A stretch of DNA of 8,069 bases from the NCBI GenBank assembly GCA_937888665.1, contig CALBET010000568.1, positions 1 to 8,069 on the forward strand. Direction: 5' to 3'. The DNA comes from an uncultured Acidobacteriota bacterium. GTDB lineage: Bacteria; Acidobacteriota; Vicinamibacteria; Vicinamibacterales; UBA8438. Below, piece after piece: positions 6,201-8,069 of the stretch. The first letter of the stretch is position 1. Every line of letters begins with the position of its first letter. Made by a program: the position numbers and the translations under genes. The notes under the pieces were generated by a model, which saw only the letters and a list, made by a program, of their open reading frames with translations, was not told the DNA's origin and did no database searches.

Positions 6201-7096
6201 CCGTCGAGCGGCTTCGTGTGCGCGCGTACGCCAAGGTCAATCTTGACCTTCGCGTCGGCTCACGCCGCGGGGACGGGTATCACCACCTGACCACCGTTCT
6301 GCAATCCATCGCGCTCCACGACACGCTCACGCTCCGGGCGGTCGACGGGCCATGTCGTGTGCGATGCTCGGCAACCGGGGTGCCCCATGATCACGGCAAT
6401 CTGGTTTGGACGGCGGCCGCCGCGTTGTGGCGCGCTCTAGGGCGACCGGGTGAGCCCTGGGGGGCAACCGTCACGATCACCAAGCGCATCCCGGCGCAGG
6501 CCGGGCTCGGCGGCGGCACCTCCGACGCCGTGGCTGCGCTGGCGGGGCTGTGCCGCCTCTGGGACGTGTCATTCGCGCCCCAGTGCGTCCGCGCCGTCGC
6601 CGCTGAGGTAGGGGCGGACGGCCCATTCTTCCTGGTCGGCGGCACCGCGCTCGGGGTGGGGAGGGGAGACGAGGTCTACCCGCTTGAGGAGGTGTCACCG
6701 CACTGGGTGCTGATCGTCGTGCCTCCCCGGGGGGTGCCGACGGCCCGCGCGTACGGGTGGATGGACCGCGATCGCGACGGACCCCGGCGCGGGGGTGGCC
6801 GAGCGCGCCGGGTGCCTCCATTCGTCGGCTCGACGCTGGACGTCGCGGCGTTGACGAACGACCTTGAAAGGCCCGTTGCTCGGCGGCGCCGCGAGATCCG
6901 TGAGGCGACCCAGACGCTGCGAGACGCGGGCGCGGTCGCCGCGGCCATGACGGGGAGCGGGTCGGCGGTGTTCGGGTTGTTCACCACCCGGGCGCGCGCT
7001 GGCAGTGCGGCGCGAGGGGTTGAGCGACCAGGTTGGCGCGTGATCGTGACGCGGACCATGAGCCGCCCGGCCCTCGCCCAGCGGTTCTGGGTATGA
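6197..7096 (+). CDS. ispE: 4-diphosphocytidyl-2-C-methyl-D-erythritol kinase IspE
   Basis: IspE phosphorylates the 2-hydroxyl of CDP-ME with ATP in the MEP isoprenoid pathway (cytoplasm, GHMP kinase family). The 299 residues contain all family motifs. AYAKVNLDLRV (10-20) includes catalytic Lys13, and GDGYHHLTTVLQSI (25-38) follows. The ATP loop is PAQAGLGGGTSDAVA (99-113). GADGPFFLVGG (139-149) contains the catalytic Asp141, and AAMTGSGSAVF (249-259) is motif 3. Length is close to the usual 280-300. The Arg/Gly-rich stretch at 191-205 is a linker of ordinary position, though low in complexity. Small deviations are T for S in GGGTSD and MTGSG for MSGSG, both conservative. The start ATG (6197) overlaps the TGA of the LolB-like gene (ATGA), implying translational coupling. 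Identification is secure. Confidence 0.95.
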   Translation: MTVERLRVRAYAKVNLDLRVGSRRGDGYHHLTTVLQSIALHDTLTLRAVDGPCRVRCSATGVPHDHGNLVWTAAAALWRALGRPGEPWGATVTITKRIPAQAGLGGGTSDAVAALAGLCRLWDVSFAPQCVRAVAAEVGADGPFFLVGGTALGVGRGDEVYPLEEVSPHWVLIVVPPRGVPTARAYGWMDRDRDGPRRGGGRARRVPPFVGSTLDVAALTNDLERPVARRRREIREATQTLRDAGAVAAAMTGSGSAVFGLFTTRARAGSAARGVERPGWRVIVTRTMSRPALAQRFWV

Positions 7097-7111
7097 TTAC
7101 ACGGCCGCCGC

Positions 7112-7140
7112 TTGCTCGCCCGGGGTCGCCAGGATAAGAT
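7112..7140 (+). promoter_or_regulatory. Candidate promoter for tRNA-Gln and prs
   Basis: TTGCTC (7112-7117) and TAAGAT (7135-7140) are spaced by 17 bp, with three and four of six consensus matches. The site is just past the ispE stop and about 110 bp before the tRNA, where a separate promoter for a stable RNA would be useful. The 7141-7250 leader contains only a weak GCTGA/TCAGC stem (7192-7211); I see no gene or riboswitch in it. Confidence 0.35.
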
Positions 7141-7250
7141 GCAGGTTTGCGCGGGTGAGACTCGTGGAGCCCACCATCGTCCGCGCTTAGGGCTGACGGG
7201 CGCGGCTCAGCGGGACACGCGCCGAGTCGCGCACCGGGACACCAGATTGT

Positions 7251-7325
7251 TGGGGCGTGGCCAAGCGGTAAGGCGCGGGACTTTGAATCCCGTAATCGAA
7301 GGTTCGAATCCTTCCGCCCCAGCCA
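7251..7325 (+). tRNA. trnQ: tRNA-Gln (anticodon UUG) with encoded CCA
   Basis: The cloverleaf is complete. Acceptor arms TGGGGCG (7251-7257) and CGCCCCA (7315-7321) pair over seven bases. The D arm has the AAGCGGTAAGGC core. The anticodon stem CGGGA/TCCCG (7276-7280/7288-7292) encloses loop CTTTGAA, with anticodon TTG at 7283-7285. The T stem GAAGG/CCTTC (7298-7302/7310-7314) encloses TTCGAAT. The discriminator is G (7322), and CCA is genomically encoded at 7323-7325. The U1-A72 first pair is typical of glutamine tRNAs. It sits between ispE and prs, as in Pseudomonas, and may be co-transcribed with prs. Confidence 0.97.
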
Positions 7326-7394
7326 CAACGCAGACCCCGGCAACATCGTGTCTGTTGGGAATCGGCGAGGGACACGGGGCGGCGGCAAGCGGTC

Positions 7395-8069
7395 ATGCAA
7401 AACGGGCAACTCAAGCTCTTCTCCGGCAGCGCGCACACTGAGCTCGCGCAGGAGATCGCCACCTATCTCGGCGTGCCACTGGGACGGTCGAGTCTACGGC
7501 GATTTTCTGACACGGAGGTGTCGTTTCAGATCGACGAGAACATTCGTGGCACCGATGTTTTCATCTTGCAACCGACGTGCACGCCCGTTGACCCGAATTT
7601 GATCGAACTATGCGTGATGATCGACGCGTTTCGTCGGTCGTCGGCGGCCCGGATCACCGCGGTCATGCCCTACTACGGCTACGCCCGCCAAGATCGAAAG
7701 GACAAGCCGCGCGTGCCGATCTCGGCCAAGCTCGTCGCCAATCTTGTCAGCGCCGCGGGCGCGAACCGCATTTTGACCATGGACCTGCACAAGGCGCAGA
7801 TCCAGGCGTTCTTCGATATCCCCGTGGACCACCTCTTCGCGGCGCCGGTTTTCATCGACTACCTTGCCAGCCGCAAAGAATCAGAAGTGACCATTGTGTC
7901 GCCCGACGCCGGGGGCGTGGAGCGAGCCCGCGCCTATGCGAAGCGCTTGGGCGCCGACCTCGCCATCATCGACAAACGACGCTCGGCGGACGGCACCGCC
8001 GAAGTGATGCATGTGGTGGGCGACGTGCAAGACCGCGTCTGCATCATCCAGGATGACATCGTCGACACC
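7395..8069 (+). CDS. prs: Ribose-phosphate pyrophosphokinase (PRPP synthetase), 3'-truncated by window edge
   Basis: Prs makes PRPP from ribose 5-phosphate and ATP, feeding purine, pyrimidine, His, Trp and NAD synthesis. The 225 visible codons begin MQNGQLKLFSGSAHTELA and run to the window end without a stop; class I enzymes are about 315 residues. Family motifs are RFSDTEVSFQIDENIRGTDV (36-55), MPYYGYARQDRKDKPRVPIS (91-110), the DLH metal/ATP site with His132, VSPDAGGVERARAYAKRLG (168-186) and the catalytic flexible-loop KRR (194-196). The PRPP loop is started but cut (DDIVDT, 220-225). Residue numbering aligns with the E. coli enzyme (His131, Lys194, Arg196). The residue before the DD of the PRPP loop is Gln219, where many homologues have Val or Ile. 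The start ATG lies 69 bp after the tRNA with only a weak Shine-Dalgarno; no better in-frame start is seen. Confidence 0.95.
   Translation, partial: MQNGQLKLFSGSAHTELAQEIATYLGVPLGRSSLRRFSDTEVSFQIDENIRGTDVFILQPTCTPVDPNLIELCVMIDAFRRSSAARITAVMPYYGYARQDRKDKPRVPISAKLVANLVSAAGANRILTMDLHKAQIQAFFDIPVDHLFAAPVFIDYLASRKESEVTIVSPDAGGVERARAYAKRLGADLAIIDKRRSADGTAEVMHVVGDVQDRVCIIQDDIVDT

Noticed and set aside
7251..7325. tRNA-Gln as an integration (att) site
   Set aside because: No integrase, direct repeat of the tRNA 3' end or foreign-looking DNA follows; prs comes directly after, as in the conserved cluster.

Overview
The window is GC-rich (clearly above 60%), tightly packed bacterial chromosome. It looks like housekeeping sequence from a Gram-negative organism: it encodes an O-antigen-ligase-type membrane protein, an outer-membrane-sorted LolB-like lipoprotein and the MEP-pathway kinase IspE. 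The style of the proteins (for example the PRPP synthetase stretch around DLHKAQIQ) and the GC-rich palindromic intergenic repeats make me favour an Acidobacteriota, perhaps Vicinamibacteria-like, source. This is inference only; a Myxococcota or other deltaproteobacterial-type genome is the main alternative.

Layout. 1-1437 (+) is the 3' part of purH, cut by the window edge. 1438-1851 has no gene. It holds a large inverted repeat starting one base after the purH stop, a 108-bp tandem repeat in about 2.8 copies, and a second compact palindrome. 1852-3376 carries a minus-strand pair, a small Trm112-like zinc protein followed by an O-antigen-ligase family membrane protein, convergent to purH. 3377-3463 is an 87-bp divergent promoter region. 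From 3464 onward the plus strand carries a secreted/periplasmic TPR protein, a LolB-like lipoprotein, ispE (ATGA overlap with the lipoprotein), a probable promoter, tRNA-Gln(UUG) with encoded CCA, and the first 225 codons of prs, cut by the window end.

How the genes fit together. TPR - lolB - ispE - tRNA-Gln - prs is the same order known from Pseudomonas aeruginosa (TPR protein, lolB, ispE, tRNA-Gln, prs, then rplY and pth). This is therefore an ancient conserved cluster combining cell-envelope lipoprotein delivery, isoprenoid precursor synthesis and PRPP supply. PurH at the other end uses the PRPP-derived purine route, but nothing suggests co-regulation.

The most interesting non-coding signal is the 1438-1760 repeat block. 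The third copy differs from the first two in an apical hairpin by a compensatory pair change (C-G to A-T) plus two loop changes. This indicates that a folded structure, not just sequence, is being conserved. I saw no clear sign of a new defence system, mobile element or CRISPR array.
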